A DNA stretch of 64,000 bases from an uncultured Collinsella sp. (GTDB lineage Bacteria > Actinomycetota > Coriobacteriia > Coriobacteriales > Coriobacteriaceae): the NCBI GenBank assembly GCA_900768265.1, contig CAAGCF010000008.1, forward strand, positions 20,380 through 84,379, given 5' to 3'. Under the pieces are notes generated by a model, which saw nothing but the letters and a program-made list of their open reading frames with translations, made no database searches and had not been told where the DNA came from. Shown here one piece after another: positions 10,084 to 18,175 of this stretch. Position 1 is the first letter of the stretch. Every line of letters starts with the position of its first letter. The position numbers and the translations under genes are program-made.

Positions 10084-10893
10084 ATGCGCTGTGAAGATAT
10101 GATTAAGGCTGAAGCCTATCGAGTTATGAAGAGCAAAGCGCCTCTTCTGCTGATTGCGGCAGGTTTCGTGCTCGCATTGCTTTATTCTGTGTCTTATGAA
10201 CCATGGAGAGCCTACGGAACGAGCGATTGGCTTGGCGACGGTGTTATGGGCTTCTTTCCAAACCCACAATATGGTTTTGGGGGAATTCCGGCAGACCTCG
10301 TTAAAGATGGAGCTCGCTACCTTTCCGCTGTGGCACCGCTCGCCCATTCTCTGTTCTTTCCTATTGTTGCTGTTCTTGTCATCGGCTATGCGTTTCGAAC
10401 TCCGATAACGGGATCTCAATGGCTTGTTTCCTATGCAAGGGGAATGAAAACAGTACAGTTGTTGGTTGCAAGGACTCTTGTCTCGATTATCACGCTTGTC
10501 GGTGGTTTTGTTCTCTTTTCGATACTCGTTGGTGCGGTCCAAAGCGCGAGTGGCATAGGAATGACGATGGATATGATCGGAGAATTTCTTCTTCGGCTGT
10601 CTCTTGCTGCCTTGATTTGCGCAACGTTATGCCTGCTGCTCGTCCTGGCCACCTCGCTCTTTGGAAATGGCGCGTTTGTTCTATCGTTCATCGTCCTGCT
10701 GCTTTATTTGGGGTACGGGAATCCAAATATGCCACTGCACTTGACATGGCTGGCGACCCTTGCGTCCCCGCGACCAATTCAATTCATCGTGCCGGGGACG
10801 TTGCTATTTGTAGCGCTGGCAACAGTCGTTCCCACTGTCATCCTCGGACTTTGTTGGATCATCAAAAGTGCCATCAGAAAACGGAGCATATAA
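10084..10893 (+). CDS. ABC-2 permease subunit 2
   Basis: A 269-residue membrane protein with about six hydrophobic segments (18-36, 82-105, 125-145, 160-185, 190-210 and 235-260). It is a distant paralogue of the preceding permease, with which it shares the N-terminal arrangement: a basic cytoplasmic start, helix 1, then 'YGTSDWLG' at residues 44-51. The ATG at 10084 has GGAGGGGG 6 nt upstream; an upstream in-frame ATG at 10024 lies deep in the previous gene and lacks such a site. It completes a one-ATPase, two-permease exporter. A weak hairpin with a T-run (about 10908-10924) may end the operon. Confidence 0.75.
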   Translation: MRCEDMIKAEAYRVMKSKAPLLLIAAGFVLALLYSVSYEPWRAYGTSDWLGDGVMGFFPNPQYGFGGIPADLVKDGARYLSAVAPLAHSLFFPIVAVLVIGYAFRTPITGSQWLVSYARGMKTVQLLVARTLVSIITLVGGFVLFSILVGAVQSASGIGMTMDMIGEFLLRLSLAALICATLCLLLVLATSLFGNGAFVLSFIVLLLYLGYGNPNMPLHLTWLATLASPRPIQFIVPGTLLFVALATVVPTVILGLCWIIKSAIRKRSI

Positions 10894-11040
10894 AGGAAAG
10901 AGCGCTAACAGCTTCGCCTGTTTTTAAAAGTCATATTATTGGTAATGCTGCTTATCCAGCAGATATGTGACTAATCCCACAACAGCAAAGCCGGTCCAAT
11001 AAACGCTTCAGTGCCGAGCCATCAGGCTGTTTAGGAAACT

Positions 11041-11070
11041 GCTATACTAGAACCAATAGATTTGTATAGC
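11041..11070 (+). promoter_or_regulatory. toxin-antitoxin operator and -10 region
   Basis: GCTATAC (11041-11047) and GTATAGC (11064-11070) form a perfect inverted repeat, and TATACT at 11043-11048 is a good -10 hexamer. The arrangement fits autorepression by the RHH antitoxin encoded 19 bp downstream. Confidence 0.6.
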
Positions 11071-11088
11071 ACACAAGGAGGCAAGGCT

Positions 11089-11457
11089 ATGGCAACGACG
11101 TTGCTCGACAGACGTTCCGTCCAGATGAATGTGCGCCTCGATTCTCAACTCAAGGAGGCGGGAGATGCGGTGCTCGCAAGCCTCGGCATGACGCCGTCCC
11201 AGGCGGTGAGGGAGCTGTGGCAGTACTTGACCGAGAACGGTCATATGCCCGTCGCGCAAAGGAATAATGATGAAGTCCTGCCTGGCGACATACGGTCGGA
11301 GGCGAGTTCGTTCCATGTCTCGGAGGGGGCTGCGTTAATTTCAAATTATTACGAACGGTTCTCGATTCAGAGGCCGAGCGCCGACAAAACCTTCGATTAC
11401 GACGAGCTATACGACCAAATGATGAGCGAGAGATTCAGCGATTGGATCGAATCATGA
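11089..11457 (+). CDS. RelB/DinJ-like ribbon-helix-helix antitoxin
   Basis: A 122-residue antitoxin. The N-terminal 50 residues form an RHH DNA-binding domain ('VQMNVRLDSQLKEAGDAVLA' then 'LGMTPSQAVRELWQYL'), typical of RelB/DinJ. The C-terminal part should wrap the toxin and contains an acidic/aromatic tail ('FDYDELYDQMMSERFSDW'). AAGGAGG lies 7 nt before the ATG at 11089. The gene ends in ATGA overlapping the toxin start, giving strict coupling. An inverted repeat lies just upstream. RelB-type antitoxins usually pair with RelE/YafQ toxins, but here the partner is a PIN RNase. Confidence 0.85.
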   Translation: MATTLLDRRSVQMNVRLDSQLKEAGDAVLASLGMTPSQAVRELWQYLTENGHMPVAQRNNDEVLPGDIRSEASSFHVSEGAALISNYYERFSIQRPSADKTFDYDELYDQMMSERFSDWIES

Positions 11458-11981
11458 GCGGCATCGGAGCGAAACGTCCACTCAAGCTGTTGGTCGACAC
11501 GAACATCTGGCTAGATTACTTTCTCGGCCGCACAAATGCGACCGGGCCGACAGTCGAGCTCTTTTCCCGTGCGGCGGAAGCGGAGGATATCGTCCTTTTC
11601 TCGTCTTCCCTGTCTGTCAAAGACATCTATTACATCTTGGGAAGTACGATGAAGGCCGACGCTCGCCGTGGGGGTGCTCTCACTCCCGAAGCCATCGCCG
11701 CCGCCGATGAGACGGCGTGGGCGTGCGTTCGCCTGATTCGGCAAAAGTCGATTATCGCCTCGGTTGGAGCGGACGAGGTATTCGATTCCTTTGTGTTCAA
11801 GCATCATCACAATGACTTTGAGGACGATCTAATATTGGGCGTTGCCAATCGTATCGATGTCGATTACGTGGTAACGGGGGATAAAGACCTTATCAAACAT
11901 ACCAATGGCGTATGCATTGACGTTGACCAGGCTCTGAGGTTGGTAGGAGAGATCGATGGAACCTCTACGCTGCCCGTCTAA
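11454..11981 (+). CDS. PIN-domain ribonuclease toxin
   Basis: A 175-residue PIN-domain toxin, a Mg-dependent endoribonuclease by family. Acidic residues of the PIN active site are visible: 'LLVDTNIWLDYFLG' near the start, 'DFEDDLILGVANRI' near residues 120-135 and 'YVVTGDKDLIKH' near 140-150. The ATG used here overlaps the antitoxin stop by 4 nt; a GTG/ATG further upstream would overlap it by 16 nt. The pair forms a type II toxin-antitoxin module. It closes the accessory stretch before pepD. Confidence 0.88.
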   Translation: MSGIGAKRPLKLLVDTNIWLDYFLGRTNATGPTVELFSRAAEAEDIVLFSSSLSVKDIYYILGSTMKADARRGGALTPEAIAAADETAWACVRLIRQKSIIASVGADEVFDSFVFKHHHNDFEDDLILGVANRIDVDYVVTGDKDLIKHTNGVCIDVDQALRLVGEIDGTSTLPV

Positions 11982-12129
11982 CCTGCTTTATCTTGATAAA
12001 GTGGCGTTTCCCCGCCGTTAGCCGATGATGCGAGAGCGCTCGGCGTTTTCGACTGGTTTATGCAAACAAAGTCTGGGAATATACAAGTCGCAAGCTTTAC
12101 TGTCTAACCAGTTGCGCCAAGGAGGCACC

Positions 12130-13587
12130 ATGGACTACAAGATTACCGGCTACGAGCCCGCCCAGCTGTTCCATTTCTTTGAGGAGGTCAGCGCGATCCC
12201 CCGCGGGTCTGGTAACGAGAAGGGCATCAGCGATTTCCTGGTCGCGTTTGCCAAGGAGCGCGGCCTCGATGTGTATCAGGACGAGGTCTACAACGTCATC
12301 ATTCGCAAGCCCGCTTCTGCCGGCGCCGAGAATGCCCCGACCGTGATGCTGCAGGGCCACATCGACATGGTGTGCGACAAGCTGGGCTCTGTTGAGCACG
12401 ACTTTACGACCGATGGTATCGACCTGGTCGTCAAGGATGGCGTCCTCACCGCTAACGGCACCACCCTGGGCGCCGACAACGGTATCGCCGTCGCTCTGAT
12501 GCTCACTGTTCTCGATGACGATTCGATCGTTCACCCCGCCCTCGAGTGCGTATTCACCACCGACGAGGAGACTGGCCTGGTCGGCGCCGAGACGCTCGAC
12601 AAGTCCCAGATTAGCGCCCGCACCATGATTAACCTTGACTCCGAGGAAGAGGGCGTTGCCACCGTCAGCTGCGCCGGTGGCGTCGTCGTTACCTACACCT
12701 GCCCCATCGTGCGCGAGCACAAGACCGGCAGCACCCTCACGCTCGACATCTCCGGCCTACTGGGTGGTCATTCCGGCAACGATATCAACCTGGAGCGCGG
12801 CAACGGCAACCTCATCATGGCCCGCATCATCGACCGCCTGATGGTCGCCGGCGAGCCCGCCATCGTTAGCTTTAACGGCGGCACTAAGGACAACGCCATC
12901 AACCGTGAGTGCAAGGCCGAGCTGGTTTACGCCGACCACGCTGCCGCCGAGGCCGCGGCCCAGATCGCAAAGGGCATCATCGCCGACGTCACTGCCGAGC
13001 TCGAGGTCTTCGACCCCGGCTTTACCTGCACCGTCGAGATTGCCGACGACGCCGAGGTCGAGGCCATGGATCAGAAGTCCGCGCTTGCCCTCATCCGCGC
13101 CCTGCGTCTTGCCCCTAACGGCGTGATTCGCCGCAACGTCGCCACCGACGGCTCCGTCGAGGTTTCCTCCAACATCGGCGTGGTCGCCACTTCCGACGAC
13201 CAGGTCAAGATCATGCTGTCCCCGCGCTCCTCGATCACCTCGCTGCAGAACGAGTTCAAGGACCGCCTGCAGACGCTGGCCGATGTCTTGGGCTTCGACG
13301 CCAAGTTCGAGTTCGAGTATCCCGGCTGGAGCTATGCCGAGCATTCGCCGGTCCGCGACGTTTTTGTCGAGAGCTATCGCGAGCTCTTTGGCTCCGAGCT
13401 GCGCATCGAGTCCATTCACGCCGGCCTTGAGTGCGGCCTGTTTGCTGAGGCCCTGCACGGCCTGGACGCCATCGCCGTGGGCCCGACGCTCTCCGATGTC
13501 CACACCCCGGACGAGAGCATGGAGCTCGCTTCTGCCGAGCGCTTCTACGAGCTGCTCATCGACGTCCTCAAGCGCCTCGCTGCGTAA
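12130..13587 (+). CDS. pepD: aminoacyl-histidine dipeptidase PepD (M20C)
   Basis: A cytoplasmic zinc dipeptidase of 485 residues that splits Xaa-His and other dipeptides. Metal-site motifs are visible: 'LQGHIDMVCDK' (His-x-Asp), 'GADNGI', the catalytic 'TTDEETGLVGA' with the general-base Glu, and 'INLDSEEEG'. Residues about 205-390 form the lid domain with 'GLLGGHSGNDI'. The C-terminal 'VHTPDESMEL' supplies the last ligand region. AAGGAGG lies 5 nt before the ATG at 12130. The gene is monocistronic with a strong terminator. Length and motifs agree with E. coli PepD. Confidence 0.95.
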   Translation: MDYKITGYEPAQLFHFFEEVSAIPRGSGNEKGISDFLVAFAKERGLDVYQDEVYNVIIRKPASAGAENAPTVMLQGHIDMVCDKLGSVEHDFTTDGIDLVVKDGVLTANGTTLGADNGIAVALMLTVLDDDSIVHPALECVFTTDEETGLVGAETLDKSQISARTMINLDSEEEGVATVSCAGGVVVTYTCPIVREHKTGSTLTLDISGLLGGHSGNDINLERGNGNLIMARIIDRLMVAGEPAIVSFNGGTKDNAINRECKAELVYADHAAAEAAAQIAKGIIADVTAELEVFDPGFTCTVEIADDAEVEAMDQKSALALIRALRLAPNGVIRRNVATDGSVEVSSNIGVVATSDDQVKIMLSPRSSITSLQNEFKDRLQTLADVLGFDAKFEFEYPGWSYAEHSPVRDVFVESYRELFGSELRIESIHAGLECGLFAEALHGLDAIAVGPTLSDVHTPDESMELASAERFYELLIDVLKRLAA

Positions 13588-13642
13588 AGGTCGCGCTAGC
13601 AGCAGTTCGAGCCACGTGCTAGCGGATTGCAAATGACATTAC

Positions 13643-13690
13643 GAGAGGGGGCATCCGAACTTTTGCGACGGGTGCCCCCCCTCTTCTTTT
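13643..13690 (+). terminator. pepD terminator
   Basis: GAGAGGGGGCA pairs with TGCCCCCCCTC-type sequence around a 15-20 nt loop, followed by TTCTTTT. On the other strand it also sits just behind the hipA stop, so it may serve both convergent genes. Confidence 0.75.
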
Positions 13691-13713
13691 AAGAAATGTG
13701 GATTGATTGGCGC

Positions 13714-15018
13714 CTAGCCCATATCCGCCTTGATGAGGTCGAGGGTGCGCTGGCAGTTTTCGCGGACGGGGCCGAGCATGTGCTCGCGCAGGTCCGCCAT
13801 GCCGGGCAGGTCGGCGTATTCGTCCATGATCTCTTCCATGCAAATGGGCACCTCGTAGGCGAGGTCCATCATGGTCGCAAAGCAAAACTTCTCGGATAGC
13901 CCGGCATCGGTGAGCGCCGCCTCCAGCGCGGGGTCGCCCATACCGTGGTATCGGCGGATAGCGCCTGGACCGATGCGCCCCACTCGATTTTCGCCGCCAA
14001 CGCTCATGGCAAGGCGCGCCCGGCGGCGCATACGCTCGTACGCCAAGCCCGATGCGACATCGTACATGGGTGCGAGCGCTGCGTTTGTGCCTTTGCCTAG
14101 GATGAGCGAGTAGTTTTTAGCGTGTGCGTCAGGCGCTCCGATAATGGCGTTATAGAACAACATATAGGTAAAAAGCACAAGATTCATGTGGTGGGGGACT
14201 GTGTTAATCAGTCGTTCTTGGATGTCTCGTGTGGTTGGTCCTCCGTCGGCGGTGTATTTCTGGCTTGGCAATACACCGAGCGCCTGGCAAAAGTCCTCCT
14301 GATGCAGCCTTTCGATATTTCCGCTGCTATTGACCATTCTGTCGTACCGTTCAACGACGAGCGCGGCTTCGTCTTCAAATGTGCAATAGGAGACGTTGGC
14401 AGTTGGAATGCCAACACGCCGAGCCGTTTTCATGCAGACGAATTCGTTTAAGGCCTGATGTTTGAACCCAACGACACCATTTTTGAAGATATGGGTAGTG
14501 GGGGATGACCCTAGACATTCGCACCATTGGCCATCATGCCAAGCTAGTGCAAATTTGCCTTGGTTGCCGCCCAGGGACCAGCTTTCGTTGGAGCCCATCC
14601 ATGTCTCTCTTTCGTCATCGCGAATTGCTTTGAGCTTGTGAGCGATTTGAGAATTGGTAAGCGGGCGGTATGCCGAGACCCTGCCGCGGGCGGCGCCTAA
14701 TTGATCGGTTCGACAAAACTGAACGGCCCCCGCGCAGTCAAGACCGATATGGCACAAGAGGGCGACGGGGTTGTTGGATGCAACGTCATGCTCGGCGGCA
14801 ATAGCGCGACGCTGCTCTTGGCTGTCGGGCAAAAGGCCAAATAGGAACGGGCGGACGATGTTATGGCCATACGTGCGATTGGAAAGCGGCATTGTAAGCG
14901 ATAGTGGTGCTCCGCGATAGGTTGGGGCGTATACAAAGCTGCAGAGTCCATGCTCGTCTTGCCGGAGAGTGCCTGCGATTTCGCCACAAATGAGGGTCGC
15001 AAGCTCCATCTCTGCCAT
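13714..15018 (-). CDS. hipA: HipA-family serine/threonine kinase toxin
   Basis: A 434-residue HipA-like kinase. Known HipA toxins phosphorylate aminoacyl-tRNA synthetases and induce dormancy. The N-terminal HipA_N region is visible ('PLSNRTYGHNIVRPFLFGLL'), followed by the nucleotide-binding segment ('SLGGNQGKFALAWHDGQW'). The catalytic loop 'NAIIGAPDAHAKNYSLI' and the metal-binding 'PMYDVASGLAY' (equivalent of DFG) are intact, so it is predicted to be active. It starts directly after the hipB stop codon with no gap, which couples translation. Its target cannot be read from the sequence. Confidence 0.92.
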   Translation of the reverse strand: MAEMELATLICGEIAGTLRQDEHGLCSFVYAPTYRGAPLSLTMPLSNRTYGHNIVRPFLFGLLPDSQEQRRAIAAEHDVASNNPVALLCHIGLDCAGAVQFCRTDQLGAARGRVSAYRPLTNSQIAHKLKAIRDDERETWMGSNESWSLGGNQGKFALAWHDGQWCECLGSSPTTHIFKNGVVGFKHQALNEFVCMKTARRVGIPTANVSYCTFEDEAALVVERYDRMVNSSGNIERLHQEDFCQALGVLPSQKYTADGGPTTRDIQERLINTVPHHMNLVLFTYMLFYNAIIGAPDAHAKNYSLILGKGTNAALAPMYDVASGLAYERMRRRARLAMSVGGENRVGRIGPGAIRRYHGMGDPALEAALTDAGLSEKFCFATMMDLAYEVPICMEEIMDEYADLPGMADLREHMLGPVRENCQRTLDLIKADMG

Positions 15019-15450
15019 TTATTTCACAACCTTACAGCCAAAGGAGAGGTCTGAAGTGTCAGAAAGGCCTTGCTCGGTTGCGATTTGGGCCAGCAGGGCA
15101 CCATAGGAAGATGGCGTTCCTTGTCGGGCGGGTCGTCTGCCTACGCTTGGCTTGGGCAGGGCATTCGAGTTCGCGATAGGGAGGTCCGCTATCGTCGTCG
15201 GATGTTCGGAGGGCGATGCGATGGGGTCGTTATCGCTTTGCGCAAAGAGACCTATGCCGAGTGCGTTAAAGACGGTCAGTAACTTGTCGAGCCGAATACC
15301 CGTGGCATCTCCTAGCTCGAGCGATGCGAGCAGGCGCTCCGAAACGCCGGCTTTTTTAGCGAGGGTCGCACGGGTGATTCCCTGCGACTCGCGTGCCTGA
15401 CGCACATAGATGCCAGCTTGGCGCGGTGTGGTGATGGGAAGGGTATCCAC
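15019..15450 (-). CDS. hipB: HipB-like XRE antitoxin
   Basis: A 143-residue antitoxin and autorepressor. Residues about 10-70 are a Cro/C1 HTH ('IYVRQARESQGITRATLAKK' and 'GVSERLLASLELGDATGI'). A disordered Pro/Ser-rich stretch of about 60 residues follows, longer than in E. coli HipB (88 residues). The last 25 residues probably contact HipA. The start is a GTG at 15450 with GGAGA upstream. The promoter region holds three copies of a palindromic site. Confidence 0.88.
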   Translation of the reverse strand: MDTLPITTPRQAGIYVRQARESQGITRATLAKKAGVSERLLASLELGDATGIRLDKLLTVFNALGIGLFAQSDNDPIASPSEHPTTIADLPIANSNALPKPSVGRRPARQGTPSSYGALLAQIATEQGLSDTSDLSFGCKVVK

Positions 15451-15464
15451 AGCGATCTCCTAAC

Positions 15465-15535
15465 GTGCAGACTTTTGCATATCAGTATGACATGCAAAAG
15501 TCTGCACGAAAAAGGTATTATGCAAAACTCTGCAT
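15465..15535 (-). promoter_or_regulatory. hipBA operator array
   Basis: GTGCAGACTTTTGCAT (15465-15480) and its exact complement (15492-15507) form a perfect 16-bp inverted repeat with an 11-nt gap. A third variant, ATGCAAAACTCTGCAT, lies at 15520-15535. Spacing between centres is about 27 bp, suiting cooperative HipB dimers across the hipBA promoter. Confidence 0.8.
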
Positions 15536-15574
15536 GAGACCTCTACATTGACGTCGAGCTTATGAGAGGCGTTT

Positions 15575-16153
15575 TTATATCGCGAGAATCCCCAGATGCT
15601 CAAGCAGAATCTTGAGGCCGATGAGGATGAGCACGACGCCACCCACGATGGTGGCAGGCTTTTCGTAGCGCGCGCCAAAGGTATGGCCGATCGCTACGCC
15701 GGTGACGGAGAAGATAAACGTTGTGACGCCGATAAGCGATACGGCGGGAACGATGTCGACCGAGAGCGCGGCAAATGAGATGCCCACGGCTAGGGCGTCG
15801 ATTGAGGTGGCGATGGCGAGGATCAGGTACTCGCCCAGGTCAATCTTTTCGGCATCCTTGCCGTCGCCTTCATCCTCGTCTTCGGTAAAGGCTTCCCACA
15901 GCATCTTGCCGCCAATAAAGGCCAAAAGGATAAAGGCGATCCAATGGTCGATGGGCTCGATGATGCCCATGAATTGACTGCCGAGCGCCCATCCGATCAC
16001 GGGCATGCCGGCCTGAAAGCCGCCAAAGAACAGGCCGAGTACAACGGCGACTTTAAGGTTGATCTTTTTCATGCCGAGACCCTTGCAGATGGAAACGGCA
16101 AAGGCGTCCATCGAAAGGCCAACGGCGAGCAACACGAGCTCTGCGAGTCCCAT
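15575..16153 (-). CDS. mntP: manganese efflux pump MntP
   Basis: An inner-membrane Mn(II) exporter of 192 residues with six predicted helices in two homologous halves. Both halves carry the conserved Asp-containing motif: 'VGLSMDAFAVSICKGLGM' and 'IATSIDALAVGISFAAL'. The cytoplasmic loop between the halves is unusually acidic (EDEDEGDGKDAEK). It ends in 'LIGLKILLEHLGIL', typical of the family. The leader contains a perfect GCGGGC-AG-GCCCGC hairpin 18-31 nt before the start, but I do not see the yybP-ykoY riboswitch consensus that often precedes mntP. It stands alone, convergent to nothing and divergent from disA. Confidence 0.93.
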   Translation of the reverse strand: MGLAELVLLAVGLSMDAFAVSICKGLGMKKINLKVAVVLGLFFGGFQAGMPVIGWALGSQFMGIIEPIDHWIAFILLAFIGGKMLWEAFTEDEDEGDGKDAEKIDLGEYLILAIATSIDALAVGISFAALSVDIVPAVSLIGVTTFIFSVTGVAIGHTFGARYEKPATIVGGVVLILIGLKILLEHLGILAI

Positions 16154-16379
16154 AGTCTGGCTCCCTCTCTGCGGGCAGGCCCGCGTGTACCTCTTGGGGG
16201 AGCAACAAAAAGACTAACCTTGGCACATGGTTGATTGGGTAGTCAAAAGAGCCCGTCCCAAATTAGCTATCTTAGCGGTGTTCGCTCATTCTGTAAGCAT
16301 CGGATTTCGCGAGCGCCACGGGGACAAACCGTGAGAAACTATTTAGCGTTTATGGAGCGTATACGATGGGAGCGATGCC

Positions 16380-17447
16380 TTGGATAAGAACGAGCTGCAA
16401 AAGCGTATGGAACAGGCCATCCGCCTGACGGCACCTGGTCAGCCGATCCGCACTGCCCTCGACATGATCATCGCCGGTCACCTGGGCGCCCTTATCTGCG
16501 TTGGCGACACCGAAAACGTGCTTGCTGCCGGTAACGACGGCTTCCCGCTCAACATTTCGTTCACCTCGAACCGTCTGTTCGAGCTCTCCAAGATGGACGG
16601 CGCCATTGTCATCGACGGCGACCTCACCCAGATCCTGCGCGCCAACTTCCACCTCAATCCCGATCCCTCGCTTGCCACGAGCGAGACAGGTATGCGTCAC
16701 CGCACCGCCGCTCGCATGTCGGTGCTCACCGACGCCATCGTGATCTCGGTCTCGGCCCGTCGTGCCGTCGTTAACGTGTACGTTCACGGCAAGAGCTACG
16801 AGATCCAGCCCGTCACCACCATCATGAGCTCGGTCAACCAGCTCGTCGCCACGCTCCAGACCACCCGTCAGTCGCTCGACCGCTCCCTGCTGCGCCTGAC
16901 AGCCCTCGAGCTCGACGATTACGTTACGCTCGCCGACATTACCGGTATCTTCTCGAGCTTCGAGATCATGCAGCAGGCAAAGACCGAGCTTAAGGATTGC
17001 ATCGTCAAGCTGGGCAACCAGGGCAAGCTCGTGCAGATGCAGCTCGAGCAGCTCGCGGGCTCCAGCATGGATACCGAATACGACCTGATGATCCGCGACT
17101 ACGCAAGTGATTCTTCCGAGGCTAATGCCGAGAAGATTCGCGCCGAGCTCGCTCGTATGACGCCTAAGGACCTGTCCGACCCACAGCATGTGGCGGCGGT
17201 TCTGGGTTACGACGACCTGGACGAGGACTCCGTCATGACGCCGCTGGGCCTGCGCACGCTTTCGCGCGTGTCCGTCGTGCGCGACGGCGTGGCCGAGAAG
17301 ATCGTCGACGAGTATGGCTCGTTGCAGGAGCTCATGGACGACATCAGCGAGGATCCGGAGCGCCTGGGCGACTTTGGCGTCAACAACCCTGCCATTCTTG
17401 CGGACTCGCTGTACCGCATGAAGGGCACCAAACAGGGGAACGCATAA
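16380..17447 (+). CDS. disA: diadenylate cyclase DisA
   Basis: It converts two ATP to cyclic di-AMP and scans DNA for damage. The DAC domain (residues 1-150) has the key motifs 'DGAIVIDGD' and 'GMRHRTAARMS'. A helical linker (about 150-285) follows, then a C-terminal helix-hairpin-helix domain ('LSRVSVVRDGVAEKIVDEYG'). The length of 355 matches octameric DisA. The start is TTG, the only in-frame choice with a good site (GGGAGCG 7 nt upstream). It overlaps ispD by 1 nt, so DNA-damage signalling and isoprenoid synthesis share an operon. radA, a common neighbour elsewhere, is absent here. Confidence 0.96.
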   Translation: MDKNELQKRMEQAIRLTAPGQPIRTALDMIIAGHLGALICVGDTENVLAAGNDGFPLNISFTSNRLFELSKMDGAIVIDGDLTQILRANFHLNPDPSLATSETGMRHRTAARMSVLTDAIVISVSARRAVVNVYVHGKSYEIQPVTTIMSSVNQLVATLQTTRQSLDRSLLRLTALELDDYVTLADITGIFSSFEIMQQAKTELKDCIVKLGNQGKLVQMQLEQLAGSSMDTEYDLMIRDYASDSSEANAEKIRAELARMTPKDLSDPQHVAAVLGYDDLDEDSVMTPLGLRTLSRVSVVRDGVAEKIVDEYGSLQELMDDISEDPERLGDFGVNNPAILADSLYRMKGTKQGNA

Positions 17448-18175
17448 TGGCGCCCGTATGTGCCGTGGTCGTTGCCGGTGGCAGCGGCCAGCGCTTTGGA
17501 AATCCCGGCGGCAAGCAGCTCGTTAACGTGGCGGGCCGTCCGCTCATGAGTTGGTCTATCCGTGCGTTCGATCGTAGCGACAAGGTCGGTCACATCGTGG
17601 TGGTGTGTCCTGCCGAGCGTCGTGCCGAGATGCGCCGCCTGGCCATCAGCCCGTATTCGTATAGCACGCCCATCAGCTTTGCCGATGCCGGCGAGACCCG
17701 CCAGGATTCCACCCGCGCCGGCGTGCACGCGGTGCCGGCGGGTTTCGAATATGTCGCCATTCACGATGGCGCTCGTCCGCTTATCACGACCGAGGCCATC
17801 GATCATGCGATCGACGTGCTTGTGGGCGACCGCTCGCTCGACGGTGTCGTGTGCGGTCAACCCGCGATCGACACGCTCAAGATTGTCGACGGCGATAATA
17901 TCGTCGAGACGCCGCCGCGCGAGCTCTACTGGGCCGCGCAGACGCCGCAGATCTTTAGTGTCGACGCCATGAAGCGCGCCCATGCCGCGGCGATTGCCGA
18001 GGGCTTTATCGGTACCGACGATTCATCGCTGGTCGAGCGCATGGGTGGGCGCGTCCGCTGCGTCCAGAGCCCACGCGACAACCTAAAGGTGACGGTGCCC
18101 GAGGACCTGCGTCCCGTAACCGCGATTCTGCTTGGCCGTATGGCCGAGGGAGAGGACCTTCCCCATGTTCAGTAA
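17447..18175 (+). CDS. ispD: 2-C-methyl-D-erythritol 4-phosphate cytidylyltransferase
   Basis: The third step of the MEP isoprenoid pathway: it transfers CMP from CTP to methylerythritol phosphate. The N-terminal CTP-binding motif 'AVVVAGGSGQRFGNPGGKQL' is intact. 'DGARPLIT' (near residue 106), 'AAQTPQIFSV' and the C-terminal 'DNLKVTVPEDL' are all typical. The length of 242 is normal. It starts within the disA stop (TAATG) and overlaps ispF by 11 nt. Confidence 0.96.
   Translation: MAPVCAVVVAGGSGQRFGNPGGKQLVNVAGRPLMSWSIRAFDRSDKVGHIVVVCPAERRAEMRRLAISPYSYSTPISFADAGETRQDSTRAGVHAVPAGFEYVAIHDGARPLITTEAIDHAIDVLVGDRSLDGVVCGQPAIDTLKIVDGDNIVETPPRELYWAAQTPQIFSVDAMKRAHAAAIAEGFIGTDDSSLVERMGGRVRCVQSPRDNLKVTVPEDLRPVTAILLGRMAEGEDLPHVQ

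Noticed and set aside
16154..16240. A yybP-ykoY manganese riboswitch before mntP
   Set aside because: The leader has one perfect hairpin but lacks the conserved internal loops of that riboswitch class as far as I can read.
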